A stretch of 64,000 bases of DNA from Cognatitamlana onchidii. Its GTDB lineage: Bacteria; Bacteroidota; Bacteroidia; Flavobacteriales; Flavobacteriaceae. The notes under the pieces are model-generated. The model ran no database searches. It saw nothing but the letters and a program-made list of their open reading frames with translations, and was not told the DNA's origin. Shown piece after piece: positions 36,839 through 46,520 of the stretch. The stretch covers positions 62,001-126,000 of the forward strand of contig NZ_SRWZ01000008.1 of assembly GCF_004804355.1 (NCBI RefSeq), read 5' to 3'. Position 1 is the stretch's first letter; each line of letters opens with the position of its first letter. A program made the position numbers and the translations under genes.

Positions 36839-37702
36839 TTATTGCTTAATAATTTTCTTAGAGAATGTTCCGTTAGCACCTTCTAATTTAACAATGTACA
36901 TTCCAGTAGCTAAACTACTAACGTTTAAGTTAATTGTAGCTTCTCCAGAAATACTCTTTGTTAACACAGCACTTCCTAATAAGTTGTAAACAGATACTTT
37001 GTTTACGTCTGCAGTAAGTCCTTTAACTGTTAATTGATCGTTTACAGGATTAGAAATAAATACAGAACTTGTATCAAATGTTTCGTTACTTAATAATTCT
37101 ACTAAGTGATAATCAAGTACATCTATTCCTCCACCATCAAATTGTACAAGCTCGCCAGCTGCTGTTGGTATTACACCAAATCTTGAACCACCTTCTCCTG
37201 GAACTTTAATGAATAAGGCATTGTTCCCATCTGCTGGATTTGCTCCTTCAGAGTCTGCATCCCCATTGGCATCTACTTTAGCTTTTCTTCTTTGAAACTG
37301 GTCGTATTCGTAGGCAGGATCGCTAATATCTGTTATTACATCTCCAGGAAGAGCCGTCACTGTAATATCTTTTTCATTTACAAGAGCTGGAGTAGTACCC
37401 AATCTCCAAGTTCCTAGAGCAGGATTTATAGACGTAAGGTCTGTAGTAATTTGCACATAACCAGCAGACGCAGGCATTACATGGTCCTGTACAGTAAAAG
37501 TTTGTGTTGGATCATCGCCTGGCAATTCTTGTTGCCATTCTAAAGCACCTGTACCAATATTAATTGTCATGAATAAATCAGTAGTTCTTGCACCCAATTT
37601 ATACTTCCCTGGTGCTGTATATAATATAGGTTGAGCATAAGTTGCTGCTGCACTAAAAAGTACCGCTACCATTAACGTTAATTTAAGTAATTGTTTTCTC
37701 AT
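36839..37702 (-). CDS. Small secreted protein made of the lyase-associated module plus T9SS tail
   Basis: 287 residues. Signal peptide ends ATYAQ (about 24). Residues about 25-204 align with the C-terminal module of the 33478-36063 lyase: LFMTINIGTGALEW, ASAGYVQITTDL, YDQFQRRKA (133-141), NNALFIKVPGEG, GVIPTAAGELVQF and DYHLVELLSNE. The rest is a type IX sorting tail (ISNPVNDQLTV to KKIIKQ). There is no catalytic domain, so a free-standing surface or secreted glycan-binding protein is the simplest inference; an undescribed enzyme is also possible. The spaced aromatic strands hint at a degenerate beta-trefoil, but I could not show three clear repeats. It has one of the best regulon sites (two CCTGC half-sites 10 bp apart). 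Confidence 0.8.
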   Translation of the reverse strand: MRKQLLKLTLMVAVLFSAAATYAQPILYTAPGKYKLGARTTDLFMTINIGTGALEWQQELPGDDPTQTFTVQDHVMPASAGYVQITTDLTSINPALGTWRLGTTPALVNEKDITVTALPGDVITDISDPAYEYDQFQRRKAKVDANGDADSEGANPADGNNALFIKVPGEGGSRFGVIPTAAGELVQFDGGGIDVLDYHLVELLSNETFDTSSVFISNPVNDQLTVKGLTADVNKVSVYNLLGSAVLTKSISGEATINLNVSSLATGMYIVKLEGANGTFSKKIIKQ

Positions 37703-37742
37703 AATTTTTGTTATTTATTTTAGTTATTTATTAAATACCCCC

Positions 37743-37788
37743 TAAACTTACTATAAAAAAAGCAACTATGCAACCTGCTGTATCCTGC
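37743..37788 (-). promoter_or_regulatory. PUL regulon motif plus -7 element for the 36839-37702 gene
   Basis: Motif CCTGCTGTATCCTGC at 37774-37788 shows two perfect CCTGC half-sites 10 bp apart, one helical turn. -7 element TAAGTTTA (minus strand, 37750-37743) follows after 23 nt. Confidence 0.75.
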
Positions 37789-37958
37789 TTTCTACAATTA
37801 TTGTTAAATTTTATTAAAAAAAACATGCTACTCCCAGCTGAAAGAACATGATTTTCTTAAAGGAAAGATGTCGCTAAAGGTCATTTTTTCATTATATTTT
37901 GGTAAACACCTTGTCATTTCTATTTCAAAAACATGACCTTCTCAAAAAGAAAATGGTT

Positions 37959-40133
37959 TTATTTAACCAGAAGCGATGCCTGTTTCAAATCTTTTTCTAA
38001 GGAGGATGATCCTACAGAAATTGTAAACGTTCCTGGTTCAACCACTTTTTTCATCTCTTGATTAAGCACATTAAGCTCATCAAAACCGAGATTAAAGGTT
38101 ACAGTTTTTGTTTCTCCTGGTTTTAAGGTAATACGCTCAAACCCTTTTAGCAATTTAAGATAGCGACCTACCGATGCAAAATCATCTCTTACATACATTT
38201 GTACAACTTCATCTCCAACTCTATCCCCTGTATTTGTAACATCCACTGATACCGTTGTAGAGCCATCTTGACTTATTATCGCTTGTTCTAATTTAGGTTG
38301 GCTGTAACCAAATGTGGTATAACTCAAGCCATATCCAAACGGAAACAACGGTGACTTATCACTAAATCTGTACTTGCCTTTTCCAGATCCAATAAAGTCA
38401 GGGCGCTCCAAATAAGTAACAGGCACTTGGCCTACAGAGCGTGGAAAAGACATGGTTAGTTTGCCCCCTGGGTTAACATCTCCAAAAATGACATTGGCAA
38501 CAGCATCACCAGCATGCATACCACCATACCAGGTTTCAAGTACAGACGTTATGTTTTCTGCAATGTAATTTATACTTAATGGGCGACCATTGATTAAAAC
38601 AACGATAACAGGTTTTCCTGTTTTATGAATCAACTCTACTAATTCTTTTTGGACACCATACAAATCTAAATCAGAGCGGTCTCCCCCTTCGCCACAGGTT
38701 TTGTGAGAGCTTCCTACAACCAACACAACGGCATCTGATTTTTTTGCAGCAGAAACAGCCGCTGGAAATCCTGCTTTTGAAAAACTATCAATATCGCAAC
38801 CCTTAGCATAGTTTATTTTTACGTTTTCACCTACTCTTTTCTTTAAGCCATCTAAGACTGAAACGTAATATGGTGGTAATCCTGAATAGCCACCCAATAG
38901 TTTGTATGTTTTCTTTTTAGGTCTTTCTTCATGCGCATTGGGACCAATAACTGCCAGGGATTTTATGTTTGATAAATCCAGTGGCAAAAGATTATTATCA
39001 TTTTTCAGCATGATAATAGATTTTTCAGCTAATTCCAACGCGAACTCACGATGTTCTTCACGCCCAGCATTTACAGTTTCAGGATCAATCTCTTTAGGTT
39101 CTGAATCAAACAAACCTAACTTATATTTTGCGGTTAAATTACGTGATACGGCTTTATCTATATATGTCATTAATGCAGGGTCCTGCATAACCGTATCCTT
39201 CAAAACGTTGGCATGATAAGTAGATAACTCAACCTTCTTACCAATTACCAAGTCCATGTCAACACCCGCTTTTAAACCTAAAATAGCCGCTTTGGTTCTG
39301 GTTTCTGGAATAAAATGCATAGTTTCTAATCTGCCAACATCATTATTATCAGAAACAATAAAACCATCAAAACCTAACTCATCTCGTAAAATATCTTTTA
39401 ACAACCAGGTATTCATATGGCATGGAATACCGTTAAAGTCTTGATGCCCTGGCATAACACAGCCTACACCGGCTTCTTTTACTGCCGCCTCGAACGATGG
39501 AAGGTAAACCTCACGCAATCGACGTTCAGACATGTCGCTAAAGCCACCGTTTATACCTCGACGGTTTTCTGGGTATCCCACAAAATGTTTGGCTGTTGCA
39601 ATTACATGATTTTCATCAAATTGCTCATCACCCGTACCTTGTAAACCTTGAATAAATGCCACACCCATGCGAGATACTAAATAAGGGTCTTCACCATAAG
39701 ATTCTTCAACACGACCATAGCGCGCATCCCCGGCGTAAACATCTAAATTAGGAGAATAGCAATGTGTAACACCTAAGGCGCGCGCTTCAAGAGCCGTTTG
39801 CGACGCCATTTTTTTTATTAATTCAGGCTCCCAGGTTGAGGCACAAGCCACCGCTTGCGGATACACCGTTGTATTGCCATAATAATCAAGAACAAGCCAC
39901 AAACCATGTAACGCTTCTCCGTATTTCATCACAGGAATACCCAATCTTGTGTTGGCTGGGGCATCTTGGGTCATTTCTGCTATTTTCTCATCCAAAGTCA
40001 TTTGACTTAATAGCTTTTCAACCTTAGTATTAATATCTGCATCCTTACTAGATATGTCAGTTTTACTCGTGTCTTTAGAATTACAGCTTATTAGAGCAAG
40101 TGTAATTAAAAAAGCGTATACTATTTGTTTCAT
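37959..40133 (-). CDS. GH3 beta-glycosidase lipoprotein (beta-glucosidase/beta-xylosidase type)
   Basis: 724 residues with lipobox (LALISCNSK, Cys about 18). Three GH3 parts are visible: N-terminal TIM barrel (about 30-340) with KHFVGYPENRRG and the nucleophile Asp262 in GFIVSDNNDVGRL; alpha/beta sandwich (about 370-590) with LPLDLSNIKSLAVIGPNA and VVLVVGSSHKTCGEGGDRSDLDL; and a C-terminal fibronectin-III-like domain (about 640-715). Family enzymes remove beta-linked glucose, xylose or other sugars with retention. In ulvan breakdown beta-xylosidase activity would be needed for xylose-rhamnose disaccharides, so that is the favoured guess. The gene follows the GH5-like gene by 24 bp and is probably transcribed with it from the motif-bearing promoter at 41.6 kb. 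Confidence 0.95.
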   Translation of the reverse strand: MKQIVYAFLITLALISCNSKDTSKTDISSKDADINTKVEKLLSQMTLDEKIAEMTQDAPANTRLGIPVMKYGEALHGLWLVLDYYGNTTVYPQAVACASTWEPELIKKMASQTALEARALGVTHCYSPNLDVYAGDARYGRVEESYGEDPYLVSRMGVAFIQGLQGTGDEQFDENHVIATAKHFVGYPENRRGINGGFSDMSERRLREVYLPSFEAAVKEAGVGCVMPGHQDFNGIPCHMNTWLLKDILRDELGFDGFIVSDNNDVGRLETMHFIPETRTKAAILGLKAGVDMDLVIGKKVELSTYHANVLKDTVMQDPALMTYIDKAVSRNLTAKYKLGLFDSEPKEIDPETVNAGREEHREFALELAEKSIIMLKNDNNLLPLDLSNIKSLAVIGPNAHEERPKKKTYKLLGGYSGLPPYYVSVLDGLKKRVGENVKINYAKGCDIDSFSKAGFPAAVSAAKKSDAVVLVVGSSHKTCGEGGDRSDLDLYGVQKELVELIHKTGKPVIVVLINGRPLSINYIAENITSVLETWYGGMHAGDAVANVIFGDVNPGGKLTMSFPRSVGQVPVTYLERPDFIGSGKGKYRFSDKSPLFPFGYGLSYTTFGYSQPKLEQAIISQDGSTTVSVDVTNTGDRVGDEVVQMYVRDDFASVGRYLKLLKGFERITLKPGETKTVTFNLGFDELNVLNQEMKKVVEPGTFTISVGSSSLEKDLKQASLLVK

Positions 40134-40157
40134 GTTTTGTTTGGTGTTATTTACTGT

Positions 40158-41555
40158 TTAGTTAAAATTCCTTATTCCTGGAACAATTTTTAATTTGATT
40201 TCTTTTTCGTCTGTTGGCCATTTCAGTATGGTTAGTTTCTGAGTTTTGGTATCCCAAATATAATCTGAAGGATTGACATAATCCGGGCATTTGTAAGTTT
40301 CTAAACCAACATTTTTAATGGGGTTGTAATACAAAACTAAATCGTCGTTAATCAAAATGGAGAAACCGTCTGGATAATGACGATTGGCACCGATAAAAAT
40401 AGTTGAAGTTCCTTTTTTATTATCCGATTTTAAATTAACATCTAAGGTTCTTGTGGCATGATTAAAAAGAAAAGCATTTATGTCGCCTGCAATGGTTTGA
40501 GGAAATGGCCGTGATATCACATCGGTTATATATTTACGCTCAACGGTGCCCGCATCTGTACTATCGCTAAAAATAGACCAAGTGGATGGCCCGCCAGATA
40601 AAAAATGCTGCATAGTTCTATTTCCTAAAAACCAAGCTTTTATAGACCCCACGCCCATTTGATCGAACACCTCGGCTGTTCTTACATAAATTTCGCGATA
40701 TTTAAGTTGCCCCAAATTCCCCTCTATTAAAGTGTCGGTCGTAGCAAATGTTGGAAACCCCCATTCACCAATTAGTATTGGGGCTTTAAGCATGTCTGAT
40801 TCTTTATCAAATCGATCCATGTTTCGTTTTATGTAATCTACATTATTTTGATAAATGTGGGGTGCGAAAACGATATGCTTTCTATTAATAGGCGATGTAA
40901 CTTCTGCATACTGATTGTTGTCTATTTTCTCTCCTTTATTCATAAAAATAGATTGCACTAAAATTAACTTATCAGGACTTATTTTTTGGCTCTCATCAAT
41001 AATCCTTTGGTACAATGGAATTAAATACTTGTCGGTTAATTCTTGATACGTAATATCCATAGTTAGCTTTCTGGGTTCGTTAACTACATCGTAGCCTAAG
41101 ACAAAATCATTATCGGCATACCGTTGCCAGATTACCTTCCAGGCCTTCAAATAAATTTCGTGTTCTTTCTTTTTATTAAGCCAAAACTTTTCCCAAACAA
41201 ATTCGTCTACACCGTAAACCGTCATCTTGAAGACTGTTTTTATTCCAGCATGTCGCCCCAACTGAACCAAATTATCTAATTTAATTAAATAGTTAGGGTC
41301 TAAGGCGCCTCCTGGAAACTCGCTCAACTTTCCAAGCTCGAGCCTTACCACTTGCGTATTAGCTCCCATTCTTACCATTCTGGCATAGTCGTCGCTATCA
41401 AAAAAAACCTCGCCAACATGGTCGTTTGTATTTACTACAAATCCCCGAGGTATAACGTGCCTTTCCCTTTCATCTCTTAGACCATGCTTAATCTGTGAGA
41501 ACATATTGGTTGTGAGCACCATAAATATTAGAACTAAACACACTATTGATTTCAT
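40158..41555 (-). CDS. Secreted GH5-like (clan GH-A) glycoside hydrolase
   Basis: 465 residues with signal peptide ending NMFSQ. The N-terminal about 350 residues form a clan GH-A TIM barrel: ARMVRMGANTQVVRLELGKL, LGYDVVNEPRK with acid/base Glu160, VFAPHIY and ILIGEWGFPTF with nucleophile Glu264. The last about 100 residues form a small beta domain (DVNLKSDNKKGTSTIFIG). GH5-like enzymes of this general shape include endo-glycanases and exo-acting glycosidases; the subfamily cannot be assigned by eye. It is the first gene of the GH5-GH3 operon with a strong regulon motif, so it is part of the response to the PUL polymer even though classical GH5 polymers (cellulose, mannan) are not expected here. 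Confidence 0.85.
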   Translation of the reverse strand: MKSIVCLVLIFMVLTTNMFSQIKHGLRDERERHVIPRGFVVNTNDHVGEVFFDSDDYARMVRMGANTQVVRLELGKLSEFPGGALDPNYLIKLDNLVQLGRHAGIKTVFKMTVYGVDEFVWEKFWLNKKKEHEIYLKAWKVIWQRYADNDFVLGYDVVNEPRKLTMDITYQELTDKYLIPLYQRIIDESQKISPDKLILVQSIFMNKGEKIDNNQYAEVTSPINRKHIVFAPHIYQNNVDYIKRNMDRFDKESDMLKAPILIGEWGFPTFATTDTLIEGNLGQLKYREIYVRTAEVFDQMGVGSIKAWFLGNRTMQHFLSGGPSTWSIFSDSTDAGTVERKYITDVISRPFPQTIAGDINAFLFNHATRTLDVNLKSDNKKGTSTIFIGANRHYPDGFSILINDDLVLYYNPIKNVGLETYKCPDYVNPSDYIWDTKTQKLTILKWPTDEKEIKLKIVPGIRNFN

Positions 41556-41600
41556 AATACTTAAATCTAAATTTATAAAAGATGTAGTTTACAGAAAAAA

Positions 41601-41646
41601 CAAAGTTAAACCTAAACCCGTTATTTTTTGTCCTGCACTGTGCTGA
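41601..41646 (-). promoter_or_regulatory. PUL regulon motif plus -7 element for the GH5-GH3 operon
   Basis: Motif CCTGCACTGTGCTGA at 41632-41646 and a perfect -7 element TAACTTTG (minus strand, 41608-41601), 23 nt apart. The leader to the start codon is about 45 nt. Confidence 0.78.
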
Positions 41647-41724
41647 GTTTATTTTCTCATTTGGCACCTTACTGAGTATTACAGTAAATGTCCTAGCAAT
41701 GACATGGTTTTAAATTGATAAAAA

Positions 41725-41758
41725 AAAGCGACCAAAATCAAGTGATTTTGGCCGCTTT
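41725..41758 (-). terminator. Intrinsic terminator of the susC-susD operon
   Basis: The inverted repeat AAAGCG-A-CCAAAATCA / TGATTTTGG-C-CGCTTT at 41725-41758 has a 2-nt loop and one mismatch. On the minus strand it is followed by a T run. It lies 36 bp after the SusD stop codon. Confidence 0.88.
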
Positions 41759-41793
41759 AGGTAAAACTAACTAACAATGATTAATATTCAATA

Positions 41794-43374
41794 TTATCTG
41801 TACCCATTATTTGTTGGATCGTCTTCCAATAATTTTGGGTTATTCTCTAACTCTTGTAACGGAATAGGAAGCTTAACGTGATATGGTCTAATATTTTCAT
41901 TAGGTTTCCAGAAACGGTATTCCAAGTTTTGAACCACATCTAATAAAATCCCCCAACGGATTAAATCATATCTTCTATGACATTCTCCGGCCAACTCCCA
42001 TTTACGTTCATCATAAATGGCTTCTCTAAACTCTTGTTGACTAAGTCCTAAAATAGCCTCTGCTTCAGCTTGAGTTTCAAAGGCACGCTCTCGTATCTCT
42101 CTTATATATTCAAAAGCAGTATTAGGGTTACCTCCAGAACGCTCATTTTCACATTCTGCAGCCATTAAAGCAACGTCTCCTAAACGAAATACCATTCTAT
42201 TATCTGAGTGATTAAAACGTGGCGATCTGTCTAACTCTAAATTCCAAAATTTAGCGATGTATGGAAACACTAGATCATAACCTAAATAGTTATCTACTAT
42301 GTTTAACTCTCTTCTCAAATCATTCATTGGGAATTTCTCTGCAAAATCTTTTGAGGCTACTTGTAATCCAGTTCCATTAAAAGCCTCGCCTCTAGCTTTA
42401 AGTGCTTCACCAAGAGAATCTCTTTCAGCGGTATTAAGTGGTTCATCTCTTAAACGCGGGTTAAACATAGATGGTCTCCAGTTATTATTCCCTGCAAATG
42501 ATCTTCCTGGGAATGCTGGGTCAAATTGACTATTGATATCTCTAGCAAAGTCTAAGGACCAAATAATTTCATCATTATACTCATTAAACTGATCAAACAC
42601 TTCATTGTAGGTTGGTAATATCCTATGTGGCGATTCATTTAAAATTTCCAAACACTTATCCAAACCTAATTGCCATTGCTGTTGCTTCATATAAATTTTA
42701 GCCATGATAACAGCAGCTGCCCATTTAGAAGCTCTACCACTTTGATCACCGTCATATTTATCTTGTAAATTATCTTGAGCAAACTGCAAATCTTCTAAAA
42801 TTCCAGCTACTATCGTAGCCTCATCCGTTCGTCCTAACGCACTAATTTCTTCAAGAGTAAGTGCTTCCGTATAATAAGGAGCAGCTCCCCATAGACTCCA
42901 AATGTGCCAATAACATAAACCTCTCAAAAATCTTGTGTCTGCAATGATATCAGTTCTTACTTCTTGGCTCCCTATAGCTTCGTTTCCTGTAACTCTTTCT
43001 ATAGTAAGATTCGCATTTTGTATAATTCTGTAAAGATCTTTCCAAGTATCTGAAACACTCATTTTTTGAACCGACCTGTCTGCAATCGCCTCATTCAAAG
43101 AATAATTCCCTATGGGCTCCACAAAATTTGCAGAACGATTCGGTTCAATAATATCAGCGCCATTGTCATAAAAATGATCTAAACCTACTTGACCATATAA
43201 AGAATTGTTCTTTAAAATGGCATACATACCTTGAACCATTTGTCTGGCATCATTCTCTGAACCGAAAAAGGTTTCAGGCGAAACAATCGCTCTTGGGTCT
43301 TCTTCTAAAAAGCGTTCACAACCAAAATATGTGAAAACTACAAAGACGTATAAAATTATATTTTTTGTTTTCAT
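41794..43374 (-). CDS. susD: SusD/RagB-family surface glycan-binding lipoprotein
   Basis: 526 residues with lipobox (FTYFGCERFLEEDP, Cys19). FLEEDPRAIVSPETFF is the standard SusD opening after the lipid anchor, followed by TPR-like helices (DTWKDLYRIIQNANLTIERV) and the C-terminal SusD signature region (DVALMAAECENERSGGNPNTAFEYIREIRERA, then YDERKWELAGECHRRYDLIRW split over the last 90 residues). SusD sits on the outer surface as a lid over SusC and binds glycan fragments. The gene lies 9 bp after SusC. It is the only SusC/D pair in the window, so this locus probably imports one class of oligosaccharide. Confidence 0.97.
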   Translation of the reverse strand: MKTKNIILYVFVVFTYFGCERFLEEDPRAIVSPETFFGSENDARQMVQGMYAILKNNSLYGQVGLDHFYDNGADIIEPNRSANFVEPIGNYSLNEAIADRSVQKMSVSDTWKDLYRIIQNANLTIERVTGNEAIGSQEVRTDIIADTRFLRGLCYWHIWSLWGAAPYYTEALTLEEISALGRTDEATIVAGILEDLQFAQDNLQDKYDGDQSGRASKWAAAVIMAKIYMKQQQWQLGLDKCLEILNESPHRILPTYNEVFDQFNEYNDEIIWSLDFARDINSQFDPAFPGRSFAGNNNWRPSMFNPRLRDEPLNTAERDSLGEALKARGEAFNGTGLQVASKDFAEKFPMNDLRRELNIVDNYLGYDLVFPYIAKFWNLELDRSPRFNHSDNRMVFRLGDVALMAAECENERSGGNPNTAFEYIREIRERAFETQAEAEAILGLSQQEFREAIYDERKWELAGECHRRYDLIRWGILLDVVQNLEYRFWKPNENIRPYHVKLPIPLQELENNPKLLEDDPTNNGYR

Positions 43375-43383
43375 GTTATATAT

Positions 43384-46300
43384 TTAAAAAGTTACGTTTA
43401 AACCAAGTGTAATAACTCTTGGATTAGGATACTGCGCACTAAGGTAACCTTGTGCTATATTACTACGACCAAAAGCATTGGCTTCAGGATCTATTAATCT
43501 GGTATTAGACCATAATAACAAGTTCGTTCCTGTAAAATAAACCGTAGCATTCTTAAGACCATCTAAGCCCATTGTATCGACAGGTAAATTATATGCCAGT
43601 CGCACATTTTTAAGACGTATATGTGATCCATCTTCAACATACTCAGAATTGCTTGGTACACCGGTTGCTGAATCTGATCCAGCTCTTAGGATATTAGAGG
43701 TTTCATTAACCCCTTCAATCCAACGGTCTCTTAAATCTCCAAACTTTACTGTTTCCCCACGGTTAAAGTAATTGTTTCGCATGTTTAAATTATAAACTTC
43801 GTTACCTGATGTCCCTTGAAAGTAGAAAGAAAAGTCAAAATCCTTATAAGAAAAAGAGTTTTCAAAACCAAAGATGATATCTGGAAATGGACTACCAAGA
43901 ACCACATTATCTTCTGTAGAGGATATGCCATCACCATTTAAATCTTCAAAATGTGGTCCTCCAACAACCTGAGGATCTATTCTTCCCGAGGCATCAATTT
44001 CTTCTTGGCTTTTCCATGTACCTAAGTATCTAACCCCTGTAAAAGAAGGCACTGCTTCTCCCACAATTAAACGTGTATTACCTGATCCTATAATAGGATC
44101 TACCACAATATCAATAAAGTCTACCCCTCCAAGGTCTAAAATTTTATTATTATTTGCTGATAATGTTAGTACTGTATTCCAGTTGAAATTACTATTATTA
44201 ATATTGGTAGAGTTTAACAATAGTTCCCACCCTTGATTTTCAAGTGACCCTATGTTTTGCAATTGGCTATTAAAACCAGTTTGTCTTGGAATGGTTACAT
44301 CTAATAATAAATCTTCTGTTTTCTTGTAATAATAGTTAAACTCTGTAAATAAACGTCCTCCAAAGAAAGATGCTTCCAATGCAATATCGAATGAATTTGT
44401 TGTTTCCCATTTTAAATTTGGGTTTGCAGGCCTACCTAGAGTTCTACCTGGCACTTCTACACCATTAAGCGTTGTATTAGCATCTGTTAAAACACCAAAA
44501 GTTCTATATGGTTCAATGGCTTGATTACCCGATTTTCCATAAGATGCTCTTAGCTTTAAATCATGGAAAATATTTTGGTTATCCATAAACGATTCGTTAG
44601 TAACCTTCCAAGCACCAGCTATAGATGGATAAAACTCCCATTTATTACCCTCAGCAAATACCGAACTTCCATCGGATCTACCTACTAAAGTAAGAAGGTA
44701 TTTGTCTTTATAACTATAATTTAATCTTCCGAAAAAAGATGCAATTTGAAATGCAGAATAATCACTACTTACTACAGCTCTTGTAGGGTCTGAGTTCCCT
44801 AAGTTATTAAATCCTGTAGCGTCACTGGTAATACCAAAAGCTTCTGCTTGGACTATTTCAGTTTGTGATTTTTGAAAAGCAGCACCTCCAAGCACTGTTA
44901 AACTATGGTCTTCATTAAAATCAGTGGTGTATTGCACCGTATTTTCATTGTTCCATCCATTTCTATTGGTTGTACGAACACTAGCACTCCCTTGGCCAGT
45001 ATCACCTACGGCAAGCAAGCCAGGATCCTGACTGGAATTAAAGATATTACGTTTAGTATTATCAAATTCTGGACTAAATGTAGAACGAATAATCCAATTT
45101 GGTGCTGGGCTATACTCTAAATAAACCGTTGCTAATAAATTATTGGTAAATGTTTCATTGGTATTCAATGCTATATTAGCCAGCGGGTTTGAAAATGGCG
45201 ATCCCACAACATCATTAAATCCATTATAGCTTCCATCCTCATTAAATACAGGTTGCGTTCTAAGAATCCCAAAAGCAGCTTGACTATAACTAGCCAGTGC
45301 ATTATCTTGTTCTAATCTAGAATAATTTAATCTAAATCCTGTTTTTACTTTATCGTTCAATTTAATGTCCAAATTTGCTCTAAAGATATATTTTTCAAGA
45401 CCAGAGCTTTTTACAATACCTTCTTGATTAAAGTAATTAAAGGACGTGTAATAGTCAACATTTTCAGTTGCTCCTGCAACAGAAATATCTGCATTATAAA
45501 TTGGAGCAGGGCCTAATACTAAATCAACCCAATCATTGTCTGGATACGTGGATGGATCATCTGGAAACGGTTCTGCCGCCGATCTAAATCTAGCACTTTC
45601 GTTTGTGTATTCTATTTGTTCTCTTTGATTAAGTCTATCTGGTATTTCCGGTAGCATTTGTGAACTCGTGTAAAGATTTACACTAATCTGTGGCTTTGTT
45701 GAGCCAGCACTTCTACCGTTTTTTGTAGTTACTAAAACCACCCCATTTGCTCCTCTCGAACCATAAATAGCGATAGACGAGGCATCCTTTAGAACCTCAA
45801 GAGATTTTATATCGTTACTATTAAGATTATTAAGGTTAAAGTTTGTTCCAACAACAATACCATCAACAACCCATAGCGGTTCGTTACTACCTGTAATAGA
45901 GTTACCCCCTCTTACTCTAATAACGGTTCCAGCACCTGGTGCTCCACTAGCCTGTGTTACCTGTACCCCCGTTGCTCTACCCTGTAAAGCTTGGTCAACT
46001 CTGGAAACGGGTAAGCTCACAATATCTTCTGCACTTACAGAGGATACCGACCCGGTTAAATCTGATTTTCTTTGTGTACCATAACCAATAACAACAATTT
46101 CATCTAACTTATTGTCTGCCTCTAAGGTTATATTAATTTGTGTTTGGTTACCAACAGCAATCTCTTGAGTTGCATATCCTACATAAGAGACCACTAAGGT
46201 ACTCCCAGCAGACACGTTCAATGTAAATTCTCCATCAAAATCTGTTGATGTTCCATTTGTAGTCCCTTTTTCAAGAACTGTTGCTCCAGGCAGTGGTTGG

Positions 46301-46428
46301 CCGTCTGCCGTTACTGTTCCTGATACCGACTGTGCACTTGCAGTTGCCATAGAAAGCAACAGCAAAAAAGCACCAATCCAAGATTTCCTAATGTCAGGAA
46401 ACTTTTTGAGTGTAGTTTTAAAATTCAT
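43384..46428 (-). CDS. susC: SusC/RagA-family TonB-dependent outer-membrane transporter
   Basis: 1014 residues with a signal peptide ending TASAQ. It starts with a carboxypeptidase-D-like domain (SVSGTVTADGQPLPGATV, about 33-110), then the TonB box region (LDEIVVIGYGTQRKSDLTGSV), the plug domain (about 125-235, LWVVDGIVVG and YGSRGANGVVLVTTK) and a 22-strand barrel ending in a terminal Phe (GLNVTF). It imports oligosaccharides across the outer membrane using TonB energy, together with the SusD gene 9 bp downstream. The promoter has a regulon motif and a second related site upstream, as expected for the most strongly induced operon of a PUL. Confidence 0.97.
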   Translation of the reverse strand: MNFKTTLKKFPDIRKSWIGAFLLLLSMATASAQSVSGTVTADGQPLPGATVLEKGTTNGTSTDFDGEFTLNVSAGSTLVVSYVGYATQEIAVGNQTQINITLEADNKLDEIVVIGYGTQRKSDLTGSVSSVSAEDIVSLPVSRVDQALQGRATGVQVTQASGAPGAGTVIRVRGGNSITGSNEPLWVVDGIVVGTNFNLNNLNSNDIKSLEVLKDASSIAIYGSRGANGVVLVTTKNGRSAGSTKPQISVNLYTSSQMLPEIPDRLNQREQIEYTNESARFRSAAEPFPDDPSTYPDNDWVDLVLGPAPIYNADISVAGATENVDYYTSFNYFNQEGIVKSSGLEKYIFRANLDIKLNDKVKTGFRLNYSRLEQDNALASYSQAAFGILRTQPVFNEDGSYNGFNDVVGSPFSNPLANIALNTNETFTNNLLATVYLEYSPAPNWIIRSTFSPEFDNTKRNIFNSSQDPGLLAVGDTGQGSASVRTTNRNGWNNENTVQYTTDFNEDHSLTVLGGAAFQKSQTEIVQAEAFGITSDATGFNNLGNSDPTRAVVSSDYSAFQIASFFGRLNYSYKDKYLLTLVGRSDGSSVFAEGNKWEFYPSIAGAWKVTNESFMDNQNIFHDLKLRASYGKSGNQAIEPYRTFGVLTDANTTLNGVEVPGRTLGRPANPNLKWETTNSFDIALEASFFGGRLFTEFNYYYKKTEDLLLDVTIPRQTGFNSQLQNIGSLENQGWELLLNSTNINNSNFNWNTVLTLSANNNKILDLGGVDFIDIVVDPIIGSGNTRLIVGEAVPSFTGVRYLGTWKSQEEIDASGRIDPQVVGGPHFEDLNGDGISSTEDNVVLGSPFPDIIFGFENSFSYKDFDFSFYFQGTSGNEVYNLNMRNNYFNRGETVKFGDLRDRWIEGVNETSNILRAGSDSATGVPSNSEYVEDGSHIRLKNVRLAYNLPVDTMGLDGLKNATVYFTGTNLLLWSNTRLIDPEANAFGRSNIAQGYLSAQYPNPRVITLGLNVTF

Positions 46429-46460
46429 AAGTCTTTTTAGTTAATTTATTAATTCGTGTC

Positions 46461-46520
46461 CTAAAATATTTTTAATTTTTAACTGGTGTATCCTGCCCTA
46501 ACCGTTATGACCTGTGCTGC
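46461..46520 (-). promoter_or_regulatory. PUL regulon motif cluster plus -7 element for susC-susD
   Basis: -7 element TATTTTAG (minus strand, 46468-46461) with CCTGCCCTAACCGTT at 46492-46506, 23 nt upstream. The related half-site ACTGG lies 10 bp nearer the gene, giving a core like that of the 37774 site (GTATCCTGC shared). A further copy, CCTGTGCTGC, begins at 46511. Several adjoining sites suggest stronger or cooperative activation of the importer. Confidence 0.68.

Noticed and set aside
37703-37958. Searched for a terminator after the GH3 gene
   Set aside because: Only weak pairings such as CATG repeats with no adequate stem were found.
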